This document shows positions 18,364 through 26,869 of a stretch of DNA of 64,000 nucleotides, one piece after another. Made by a program: the position numbers and the translations under genes. This DNA is from Bacteroidota bacterium (GTDB lineage Bacteria > Bacteroidota > Bacteroidia > Chitinophagales > Chitinophagaceae), in contig JAHEFI010000001.1 in assembly GCA_024640255.1 (NCBI GenBank), forward strand, positions 248,001-312,000. The letters run 5' to 3'. The notes below the pieces were generated by a model. It made no database searches and was not told the DNA's origin. It was given only the letters and a program-made list of their open reading frames with translations. Each line of letters begins with the position of its first letter. Positions within the stretch are counted from its first letter, which is position 1.

Positions 18364-20480
18364 TGACCAAGCAGTTTAATATAAATGAGCTGCAATTAAA
18401 GTATCTTGAATTAGAGACTTTATTGGATATAACAAACGAGTTAAGCTCTTTTGAAAATGTCTCTGTGTTATTACAAGAGATATTAATCAAGTCTTGTGCT
18501 GTATTAAATGCTTCTTCCGGAATGATATTAATGCAGAATGAAAATTCTGATTTATTTCAAATTGAAGCAGAGTTTAATATAGATCTAGATGCTTTAAAAG
18601 GCGTTATATTCAATAAAAAGCGTGGTTTCTTTAATGAGGTTTACCAAAATAGAAAAGCCATTCATGTTCAAATTTCAGGCGATCCTTTTTTATCCAAAAC
18701 CAAATGCACTTATGGCTTAATTGCCCCTTTATTGGATAAAAAGGAATTAGCAGGCGTAATTGTTTTATTTGATAAGGAATCAAGAGCGGGTATCTCTCCT
18801 TTTGATGAGTCAGATACTAATATGCTCTCCGCTATTGCTACACAGGCAGGAGTTGCCTATAACAATATCAAACTGATTGAAAATATCAAAGAAGCTAAAA
18901 CCTTCAATGATAACGTCATGCAGTCTATTGTTACAGGTGTATTCACTACTAATTTAATGGGCGAAATTAATCATGTTAATAGAGCAGCCGCTTCAATAAT
19001 TAACCTAGAGAGAGAAGCTGTTATTGGTAACCATTATGAGTATGTTTTTGAATCCAACGAAATTATCAATGCCTTAATTTCAAAATGCGAAGAAGTACTT
19101 GAAACAATTTCTGAATCTGAAATTCAAATAGAATGTAATGGCAAATCTACTTCAGTTAATATTTCAGTATCTCCTTTATTGAATGATCAGAATGAGCCTA
19201 TTGGATCGGTTGTGGCTATGGAAGATTTATCCAATTTAGATAAATTAAAATCCACTTTCAAAAAGTATGTCTCTAAACAAATTGTAGACCAGCTTTTAGA
19301 AAATGACGATATGTTGAATTTAGGAGGTCAGGAACAAGAAGCGACCATTCTATTTTCTGATATAAGAGGATTTACATCCATGTCAGAAACCATGGCTCCA
19401 AATGAAGTGGTTGAAACGCTGAATGATTATTTCAATTTAATGATTGAAATAATTTTCAAGTATAACGGTACATTAGATAAAATTATTGGAGATGCCTTAA
19501 TGGTAATTTATGGCGCTCCTAATTCCACAGAAAAAGACACGGAGAATGCGGTATTGACTGCAATTGAAATGCAGGAAAAATTAATTGAGTTTAATCAACA
19601 AAGAATCATACACTCTAAATTACCAATCACTATTGGCATAGGTATCAATAGAGGTAAAGTAATTAGTGGAAATATTGGATCAAGACAACAAATGAACTTT
19701 ACTGTCATTGGCGATTCGGTAAACCTGGCTTCAAGATTATGTTCTGTCGCTAAATCCGACGAGATTATTGTTTCTGATGCTGTTTGGAAGCAAATCAAAA
19801 CCAATAAAGTTTTTAAAAATAGAAAATTAAATCCTGTAAAAGTAAAAGGCAAAGCCAAGCCAATTGAAATTAAAGAGATCTTATACAAGAGACCAGAATT
19901 TAATTATGAAGTTGCATATGGTATGATTGAAGATTTTTTAATTAATCATTTGCCGAAAGAATATACTTATCACACAATAAATCATATTAGAGATGTAGTA
20001 GTGCAATCTGAAAGAATTGCAAAAAAAGAGAAAATTAATAAAGAAGATATTGCTGATTTAAAATTAGCTGCTTGGTTACATGATGTTGGATATATCTGGG
20101 AGCCTTCAAGACATGAAGCTAGAGGTGCAGAGTATGCTACCACTGTATTAAATGCAATGGATTTTCCAGCACAAAAAATAAATAGGATAACGGGGATGAT
20201 TATGGCTACCAAGATTCCTCAAAGCCCTAAAAACCTTTTAGAACAAATAATTTGTGATGCAGACCTAGATTATTTAGGAAGAGAGGGCTACGAAGAAAAT
20301 AGTCTTTTATTATTACAAGAATTGAGGCTTAAAAAAGAAGTTACAGAATTGGATTGGTTAAAAATTCAAGATCAGTTTTTAACCAAACATGCTTATTTCA
20401 CTAAAACATCTAATGCTACAAGAAATAAACTAAAGGCAGATGTTTTAGCAAATATTAAATCTAAACTAAAAAATAAATAG
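18363..20480 (+). CDS. GAF-PAS-class III nucleotide cyclase-HD domain fusion
   Basis: 705 residues, no signal peptide. GAF ~20-170, PAS-like ~180-290, a short coiled linker (LDKLKSTFKKYVSKQIVDQLL), class III cyclase ~320-500, HD domain ~530-690. Cyclase catalytic residues are present: metal Asp in LFSDIRGFTSM and KIIGDALMVIYGAP, transition-state Asn/Arg in GDSVNLASRLC. Lys before IIGD and Asp in VIGDS fit ATP as substrate, so adenylate cyclase is likely. The HD domain keeps its metal set (HTINHIRD, AAWLHDVGY, RHEARG, CDADLDYL). The start overlaps the STAS stop, suggesting cyclase activity is controlled by the partner switch; this is inference. Confidence 0.9.
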   Translation: MTKQFNINELQLKYLELETLLDITNELSSFENVSVLLQEILIKSCAVLNASSGMILMQNENSDLFQIEAEFNIDLDALKGVIFNKKRGFFNEVYQNRKAIHVQISGDPFLSKTKCTYGLIAPLLDKKELAGVIVLFDKESRAGISPFDESDTNMLSAIATQAGVAYNNIKLIENIKEAKTFNDNVMQSIVTGVFTTNLMGEINHVNRAAASIINLEREAVIGNHYEYVFESNEIINALISKCEEVLETISESEIQIECNGKSTSVNISVSPLLNDQNEPIGSVVAMEDLSNLDKLKSTFKKYVSKQIVDQLLENDDMLNLGGQEQEATILFSDIRGFTSMSETMAPNEVVETLNDYFNLMIEIIFKYNGTLDKIIGDALMVIYGAPNSTEKDTENAVLTAIEMQEKLIEFNQQRIIHSKLPITIGIGINRGKVISGNIGSRQQMNFTVIGDSVNLASRLCSVAKSDEIIVSDAVWKQIKTNKVFKNRKLNPVKVKGKAKPIEIKEILYKRPEFNYEVAYGMIEDFLINHLPKEYTYHTINHIRDVVVQSERIAKKEKINKEDIADLKLAAWLHDVGYIWEPSRHEARGAEYATTVLNAMDFPAQKINRITGMIMATKIPQSPKNLLEQIICDADLDYLGREGYEENSLLLLQELRLKKEVTELDWLKIQDQFLTKHAYFTKTSNATRNKLKADVLANIKSKLKNK

Positions 20481-20481
20481 T

Positions 20482-21153
20482 ATGGCAGAAGCAGGACATA
20501 GCTCAAACAAGTTACATTTTCAATTAGATAGGATTTCTTTTTTTACTGATGGCGTTTTTGCAATTGCCATCACTTTATTAGTGATAGAATTTAAAGTGCC
20601 TGTTATTGAACATGCTACTGACGAGGCTTTATGGCATTCATTAAAAGAAATGTCATGGAAAATGCTTGGGTTTATAATTAGCTTTTGTATTGTTGGATAT
20701 TATTGGTCTGTTCATCACCGTATTTTTGGATATGTAGAAAAGTATACCACCAGACTTTTATGGCTTAATTTACTTTTCTTATTCTCGGTGGTACTATTGC
20801 CTTTTACCTCAGGCTTATTAGGAGAGTACGCGGCAGATTCTGAATTACACTTGCCGTATGCAGTATATGTTATTAATATTTGCTTAACTGCTACTATGAA
20901 TGCGATTTTATGGTTCTATTTAACCAATCATAATTTAGACTTATTCACTCATAAGATTTCAAGAGAGAGAATTCTGTTAGGATTCTATTTTACGCTAGTT
21001 GTACCTATAATATTTTTAATTTCTCTTGGTGCGGTATTTATTAATCCAACAGTGGGTAGATTAATTCCTTTATTAATACCATTTGTATTAAGATATGGTA
21101 TGGTAGGATTGAGTGCCAGAGCTGCTGCTAATGAAAAAAATAATAAAAGCTAA
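20482..21153 (+). CDS. TMEM175-like (DUF1211) membrane protein, putative potassium channel
   Basis: 223 residues with six hydrophobic helices. The N-terminal motif RISFFTDGVFAIAITLLVIE corresponds to the RxxxFSDGVxAIxxTLL signature of bacterial TMEM175 proteins (here FTD instead of FSD). Bacterial members form tetrameric K+-permeable channels. It starts one base after the cyclase stop and is therefore part of the signalling operon, which is an uncommon context. C-terminal tail is basic and cytosolic by charge. Confidence 0.88.
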   Translation: MAEAGHSSNKLHFQLDRISFFTDGVFAIAITLLVIEFKVPVIEHATDEALWHSLKEMSWKMLGFIISFCIVGYYWSVHHRIFGYVEKYTTRLLWLNLLFLFSVVLLPFTSGLLGEYAADSELHLPYAVYVINICLTATMNAILWFYLTNHNLDLFTHKISRERILLGFYFTLVVPIIFLISLGAVFINPTVGRLIPLLIPFVLRYGMVGLSARAAANEKNNKS

Positions 21154-21185
21154 AATCTCTTCGAAAAATATATTAAACGATTGCT

Positions 21186-23051
21186 ATGAAAAAATTCTTT
21201 ATTTTATGTCTATTCATTGTGCCATTCAATTATTTAAATGCGCAGTATTATAAAGACCTAGAATTCAATTTATCTGATTCTTTGAAATTAGTTGAAAATT
21301 CAAAGTCTTATGAAAAAAAGATTGATATTTTAATGAATATTGGTATGCGATACCAATGGGCAAAAGGAGATACAGCAATTTTATATTTTAATAAAGCAAT
21401 AGATGTTGCAAAACAAAATAATGATCAAATATTAGAGTTCATTGCAATTTCTAATATATCAATGACTTTAAATCAGACAATTGGAAATTATCCTTTAGGC
21501 TTACATTATGCAACAGAGTCAATAAAACTTGCAAATAAAATTTCAAATTTTTCTGACAGTTTAAGGGGATGGTATTATTATAATTTATCTTTTAGTTACG
21601 GTTATTTACATAATAAAGAGCTTGCCACAAAAAATATACTTGGACGTTGGCCAATTAGTAGAAGATTAAAACCAGGTTTTGCAGATGGAAATATAGGTAA
21701 AGCCTATTATATTATTGAAGAATATGATTCTGCGACAAAATACAATAGATCGGTAATAGATTATTATAATGAATTTCCGTATGAAAAAAGATGGAGTGGC
21801 GCATATATAGTTGGTGGAGATATATTTAGAGCATTAAAGCAATATGACTCAGCAATTATATATTACAAATTGGCAATTCCGTTGACATTTATTAGTTCTT
21901 TATATAAAGATTATTTAGAAGCAGCTTCTGGGTTAACTAGTGCTTATGCTGCGACTAATCAATACGATTCTGCAATTTATTATGGAACACAGGTTGTAAA
22001 GTATTCTGAAAAATTCACCTTTACTGAAGGTTTATTGAATGCATATAAGGTATTGTATCAAATGTATAAGAAACAAAATAGACTTGATAGTTCTTTTAAA
22101 TACCTTGAAAAATCACAACAATTAAGCGAACAATTATATAATTCTTCAAAAATAAATGAGGCACAGAATATTGCACTTGGAGAGGAGACAAAAGCAAAAG
22201 AAATGGCAGAACAAGAAGCTATTCAAAGAAGAAAACTAATAATAACTTCAATATGTTTACTACTATTTGCAATTGGCGTGTACTTGAATGGCAAGAGAAA
22301 GCAAAGAGAAAGATTAAGAAAGATAGAAGAAGATAGAAAAAATAATGAATTAGCTGCAGCCCGAGATTTACAACAAAGTATGCTTCCTAAGGAGAACCCT
22401 AAGCGAGTAGATTTAGATATTGCTACTTTTATAAGATCATCAACCGAAGTGGGGGGTGATTATTACGACTTCTTTCCTCAAGCTGATGGATCCATATTTA
22501 GTGTATGTGGAGATGCCACTGGGCATGGAGTTACTTCAGGAATGATGGTATCTGTTACTAAGGCTGGATTAAATGGAATAAGCCCAGTTAAGCCTAATAA
22601 GATATTACAAAGATTAAATGGTGTCGTTAAACGAATCGACCTAGGTACATTAAGAATGAGCTTAAATATTGCCGAAATCACTCAAGATGAGGTTTATTTA
22701 AGTTCAGCTGCAATGCCTCCAATTTATCTTTATAAGGCTTCAACTAAAACAATTGAAGAGTTTATGAATAATGGCTTACCACTTGGAGGATTAAGAGATG
22801 AGGAGTTTATATTAGAAGCAAGAAATTTTGAGTCAGGTGATGTATTGGTTCAATTGTCAGATGGTTTACCAGAGGCGCCTAATTCTAAAGGAGAGATGTA
22901 TGATTATGATAGATTAAGAAGTTTGATATTAGCATCGGTTCATTTATCATCCAAAGAAATCATTGATGTTTTAATGAAATCTGTAGATGAATGGATGGAA
23001 GGCAAACATAATCCGGATGATATAACATTGGTGGTTACAAAGAAAAAATAA
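21186..23051 (+). CDS. TPR-TM-SpoIIE phosphatase, paralogue 1
   Basis: 621 residues: signal peptide 1-19; TPR-like helical repeats ~35-335 with the recurring YDSAI.YY pattern; membrane helix ~349-366 followed by NGKRKQRERLRKIEEDRKN; PP2C/SpoIIE domain ~400-621 with EVGGDYYDFF, CGDATGHG, QLSDGLPEAPN and NPDDITLVV. The TPR part should be periplasmic and the phosphatase cytosolic. The phosphatase domain is nearly identical to paralogue 2 (three or four amino-acid changes by eye), whereas the TPR parts differ strongly, so inputs differ and output is shared. The 5' leader AAACGATTGCTATGAAAAAA is also duplicated before paralogue 2. Confidence 0.9.
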   Translation: MKKFFILCLFIVPFNYLNAQYYKDLEFNLSDSLKLVENSKSYEKKIDILMNIGMRYQWAKGDTAILYFNKAIDVAKQNNDQILEFIAISNISMTLNQTIGNYPLGLHYATESIKLANKISNFSDSLRGWYYYNLSFSYGYLHNKELATKNILGRWPISRRLKPGFADGNIGKAYYIIEEYDSATKYNRSVIDYYNEFPYEKRWSGAYIVGGDIFRALKQYDSAIIYYKLAIPLTFISSLYKDYLEAASGLTSAYAATNQYDSAIYYGTQVVKYSEKFTFTEGLLNAYKVLYQMYKKQNRLDSSFKYLEKSQQLSEQLYNSSKINEAQNIALGEETKAKEMAEQEAIQRRKLIITSICLLLFAIGVYLNGKRKQRERLRKIEEDRKNNELAAARDLQQSMLPKENPKRVDLDIATFIRSSTEVGGDYYDFFPQADGSIFSVCGDATGHGVTSGMMVSVTKAGLNGISPVKPNKILQRLNGVVKRIDLGTLRMSLNIAEITQDEVYLSSAAMPPIYLYKASTKTIEEFMNNGLPLGGLRDEEFILEARNFESGDVLVQLSDGLPEAPNSKGEMYDYDRLRSLILASVHLSSKEIIDVLMKSVDEWMEGKHNPDDITLVVTKKK

Positions 23052-23072
23052 ATTATTTTATAAACGATTGCT

Positions 23073-24965
23073 ATGAAAAAAATTATTTTTATTTTATTAG
23101 GTATTACATTTTTATCAACTTGTTTAAATGCACAGTTTGATAATAACTTTCATTTTGGTGATTCTATTAAAATGGCAGAATCGATTCAAGATAGTAAAGC
23201 TAAGACTGATTTATATATTAAAATAGGTAGTAATTATGTTTACTATAAGGGAGATTCTAGTTTATATTACTTAAATATTGCAAAAGATATAGCTCAAAAA
23301 AATAATCTTTATGATAGATTAATATATGCTGATTTCTATATTTCAAATGTATATAAAGGTGTTTTAGGAAACTATCCCCTAGGAATTTTTTACGCTTTTG
23401 AGATGTTAAAAGATTATGATTTGGTTAAAGAACACAATTCAAAAATAGAAAACATTTCTTTCAATAACGTTGCTTCAGCGTATTTTACTATTGCAGATGC
23501 ATATTCATATTTAGGAAATAAAGAAAAAACAAAGGAGTATATTAATAAGTTTTTTTCTACAATTAGATTAGACACTTTGAATACTACTTTACAAGGAAAT
23601 TATATTAGCAATACAAGTAAAATATTTTTTCAAATCAGAGAATTGGATAGTGCTTATAAATATATTCAACAAGGAATTGCAATAAATAATACATTTTCAA
23701 CTAAGTGGAGCTTTCCTTTCATGATGATGGGAGATGTGCTTTTAGCAAAAAAAGAGTATCAAAAAGCTATTTACAATTATAAAGCAGCTATACCATTGGC
23801 TATTCCATGGAAATTTTATAAAGATGTTTTTCAATGTAATTATGGGATTGCTTCTGCATATTTTAATTTAAACAAAATTGACTCTGCGATTTATTATGCA
23901 ACAGAAGTACAAAAAATGTCTAAAACAATAACATTTACTGAGGGTTCATTAAAAAATAGTTTACTTCTTTATTCTTTATATAAAATAAAAAATAATAAAG
24001 ATAGCGCTTTAAAGTATATCGAAATGGCTGAAGATCTTAGAAATAATATTTTTAATAATATTAAGGCTAATGATGCTCAAAATATGGCTATTAATGAAGA
24101 AGTTAAACAAAGAGAATTGAGAGAGCAAAAAGCCAAGCAACAAAAAATATTAATTATAACAGGAATTTGCGCAATTCTTTTGGCTATTGGAATTTATCTA
24201 AATGGTAAACGTAAACAAAAAGAACGTTTAAGACAAATTGAAGAAGAAAGAAAGAACAGTGAACTAAGGGCTGCAAGAGATTTACAACAAAGTATGCTTC
24301 CAAAAGAGAATCCTAAAAGATCAGATTTAGATATTGCTACTTTCATAAGATCATCAACCGAAGTGGGGGGTGATTATTATGACTTCTTCCCACAGGCAGA
24401 TGGCTCTATATTTAGTGTGTGTGGAGATGCCACTGGGCATGGAGTTACATCTGGAATGATGGTATCCGTTGCTAAAGCTGGATTAAACGGAATTAGCCCA
24501 GTGAAACCTAATAAAATTTTACAAAGATTGAACGGTGTTGTTAAGAGAATAGACCTTGGCACACTTAGAATGAGTTTAAATATTGCTGAAATTACACAAG
24601 ATGAGGTTTATTTAAGTTCGGCTGCAATGCCTCCAATTTACCTTTATAAGGCTTCAACGAAATCTATCGAGGAGTTTATGAATAATGGGTTGCCTTTAGG
24701 TGGATTAAGAGATGAAGAGTTTGTATTGGAAGCAAGAAATTTTGAATCAGGTGATGTATTGGTTCAATTGTCAGATGGTTTACCTGAGGCGCCTAATTCT
24801 AAAGGAGAGATGTATGATTATGATAGATTAAGAAGTTTGATATTGGCATCGGTTCATTTATCATCTAAAGAAATCATTGATGTGTTAATGAAATCAGTAG
24901 ATGAGTGGATGGAAGGAAAACATAATCCAGATGATATCACATTGGTTGTAACTAAGAAAAAATAG
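23073..24965 (+). CDS. TPR-TM-SpoIIE phosphatase, paralogue 2
   Basis: 630 residues with signal peptide 1-20 (ending CLNAQ), TPR-like sensor ~35-340, membrane helix ~357-374 (ICAILLAIGIYLNGKRKQ), coiled linker and SpoIIE domain ~410-630. All PP2C acidic residues are kept. Compared with paralogue 1 the phosphatase differs at SVAKAG (Thr to Ala), KSIEEF and EEFVLE only, while the DNA shows many synonymous changes. The output domain is thus under strong purifying selection or older conversion. Starts 22 bases after paralogue 1, with the same leader sequence. Confidence 0.9.
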   Translation: MKKIIFILLGITFLSTCLNAQFDNNFHFGDSIKMAESIQDSKAKTDLYIKIGSNYVYYKGDSSLYYLNIAKDIAQKNNLYDRLIYADFYISNVYKGVLGNYPLGIFYAFEMLKDYDLVKEHNSKIENISFNNVASAYFTIADAYSYLGNKEKTKEYINKFFSTIRLDTLNTTLQGNYISNTSKIFFQIRELDSAYKYIQQGIAINNTFSTKWSFPFMMMGDVLLAKKEYQKAIYNYKAAIPLAIPWKFYKDVFQCNYGIASAYFNLNKIDSAIYYATEVQKMSKTITFTEGSLKNSLLLYSLYKIKNNKDSALKYIEMAEDLRNNIFNNIKANDAQNMAINEEVKQRELREQKAKQQKILIITGICAILLAIGIYLNGKRKQKERLRQIEEERKNSELRAARDLQQSMLPKENPKRSDLDIATFIRSSTEVGGDYYDFFPQADGSIFSVCGDATGHGVTSGMMVSVAKAGLNGISPVKPNKILQRLNGVVKRIDLGTLRMSLNIAEITQDEVYLSSAAMPPIYLYKASTKSIEEFMNNGLPLGGLRDEEFVLEARNFESGDVLVQLSDGLPEAPNSKGEMYDYDRLRSLILASVHLSSKEIIDVLMKSVDEWMEGKHNPDDITLVVTKKK

Positions 24966-24968
24966 AGT

Positions 24969-26867
24969 ATGAAAAAAATTGCATCTTTTTTAATTGTAAC
25001 ATTAATTGTTAGTCCATTATTTTCTCAAGAAAATATTAATGAATATAATAATTTATCATTTACCGAAAAAATTAAGGATAGTATTGGTATTATAAATAGT
25101 ATGTCAAATACAAAAGAAAAAGCACTTTATTTTGACAAATTAGCTACTTATTATTTTTATTCTAATTCAGACTCTTCTTTAAAGTATATGTTAAAGTCGG
25201 AAAGTTTAGCTAAAAAGCTCAACTTGCCAATACTTGCTGCTGACAATCATGTTTATTTAAGTATGTTGTATAGAATGATGAAAAGTAATTATTCTACTTC
25301 TTTATATTATGCAAATTTGGCCAAAAAAGAAGTTGAAGTAGAAAACATTACAGATTCTTCGTTTCAAGCAAATTTATTTATGCAATTTTTAGGTATTTAT
25401 GCAAGTCTTGGTAATTTCTCCAAAGTTAAAAAAATGCTTAATGAAAATGCATATCAAATTATGAATCCTGGTAAAACCTCGGAGTCAATTTGGACAACAA
25501 TAGGTATGATCGGTGTTTATTATAATCAAATAAATGAATTTGATTCTGCTATCAAATATTCTTATTTAGCGCTAGACCTAAATAAAAGCCTCCCTTTAGC
25601 AAAGAAGTGGGGATTCCCTTATTACATTCTCGGAGACAGTTATTTAAAAACTAAACAATATCAAAAGGCAATTGATATACTTAATGAAGGAAAAGAAATT
25701 ATTTTATCAAATAATTTCGAAAAAGATATTGCTGAATCTTATGAAATAATAGCAGATGCAAATTTTCAACTTAATAATATAGATTCCGCTATTTATTATG
25801 CAAATTTATCTTACCAAATGAGCGAAAAAATTGCATATGTTGATGCGATTTTAAAATCAAGTACTTTATTGTCTTCTATTTATAATAAAATAAATAAAGT
25901 TGATAGCGCGTATAAATATTTGTCTATTAGTAACAAAATAAAAGATTTACTAGCAGATAAGTCAAAATTAAATGAAATAGAAAATATCACTTTAAATGAA
26001 GAAGTTAGACAACAACAAAAAGATGAAGAGGATTCAAATAGAAAAAAACTTATCATTGGATTTGGTTTAACCTTCATTATTGGGTTTACTTGGCTAACTG
26101 TATACAATAGAATGAAGCAGAAGAATAAGATTCGACAAATAGAAGAAGATAGAAAAAACAATGAATTAAAAGCAGCGAGAGACCTTCAATTAAGTTTTCT
26201 ACCTAAAAGTCTCCCTAATAGAAATGATTTAGATATAGCAACTTTTATTAGATCTTCTACAGAGGTTGGCGGAGACTATTATGACTTCTTTCCTCAGGAT
26301 AATGGGAATATATACTCCATTTGTGGTGATGCCACTGGTCATGGAGTAACTTCTGGAATGATGGTCTCAATAACTAAGGCAGGTTTGAATGGTATTGATG
26401 CACTAGCTCCCAATATAATACTTCAAAAATTAAATAAGGTTGTCAAAAAGGTAGACCTAGGCACATTAAGAATGAGTTTAAATATTGTTGAAATAAGCAA
26501 TAATGAATTGAATATCAGTTCAGCTGCTATGCCACCTATTTATCTTTATAAGGCTAATTCAAACACCGTAGAGGAAATTATGAATAGCGGCCTTCCTTTA
26601 GGAGGCTTAAGACATGAAGATTTTGATCAATTAACAAGATCTTTTGAACCTGGTGACGTGCTTATTCAGCTTTCTGATGGACTTCCAGAAGCTCCTAATA
26701 AAAGCGGCGAAATGTATGATTATGACAGATTGAGATCTTTAATTCAAACTGCTTGCAGCCAATCAGCACAAGAAATCATAAACACATTAGTTCAATCAGT
26801 TGATTTATGGATGGGTGGTTCTCATAATCCAGACGATATTACCTTGGTGGTGATTAAGAAGAAGTAA
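24969..26867 (+). CDS. TPR-TM-SpoIIE phosphatase, paralogue 3
   Basis: 632 residues: signal peptide 1-19, TPR-like sensor ~30-350 (FDSAIKYSYLALDL, IDSAIYYANLSYQM), membrane helix ~361-379 (KKLIIGFGLTFIIGFTW), SpoIIE domain ~410-632 with the full acidic set. It starts three bases after the stop of paralogue 2. The last 207 coding bases (26661-26867) are nearly identical to those of paralogue 4, with four differences by my count, while the preceding part of the domain is clearly more divergent. This points to a recent conversion tract. Confidence 0.9.
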   Translation: MKKIASFLIVTLIVSPLFSQENINEYNNLSFTEKIKDSIGIINSMSNTKEKALYFDKLATYYFYSNSDSSLKYMLKSESLAKKLNLPILAADNHVYLSMLYRMMKSNYSTSLYYANLAKKEVEVENITDSSFQANLFMQFLGIYASLGNFSKVKKMLNENAYQIMNPGKTSESIWTTIGMIGVYYNQINEFDSAIKYSYLALDLNKSLPLAKKWGFPYYILGDSYLKTKQYQKAIDILNEGKEIILSNNFEKDIAESYEIIADANFQLNNIDSAIYYANLSYQMSEKIAYVDAILKSSTLLSSIYNKINKVDSAYKYLSISNKIKDLLADKSKLNEIENITLNEEVRQQQKDEEDSNRKKLIIGFGLTFIIGFTWLTVYNRMKQKNKIRQIEEDRKNNELKAARDLQLSFLPKSLPNRNDLDIATFIRSSTEVGGDYYDFFPQDNGNIYSICGDATGHGVTSGMMVSITKAGLNGIDALAPNIILQKLNKVVKKVDLGTLRMSLNIVEISNNELNISSAAMPPIYLYKANSNTVEEIMNSGLPLGGLRHEDFDQLTRSFEPGDVLIQLSDGLPEAPNKSGEMYDYDRLRSLIQTACSQSAQEIINTLVQSVDLWMGGSHNPDDITLVVIKKK

Positions 26868-26869
26868 AC

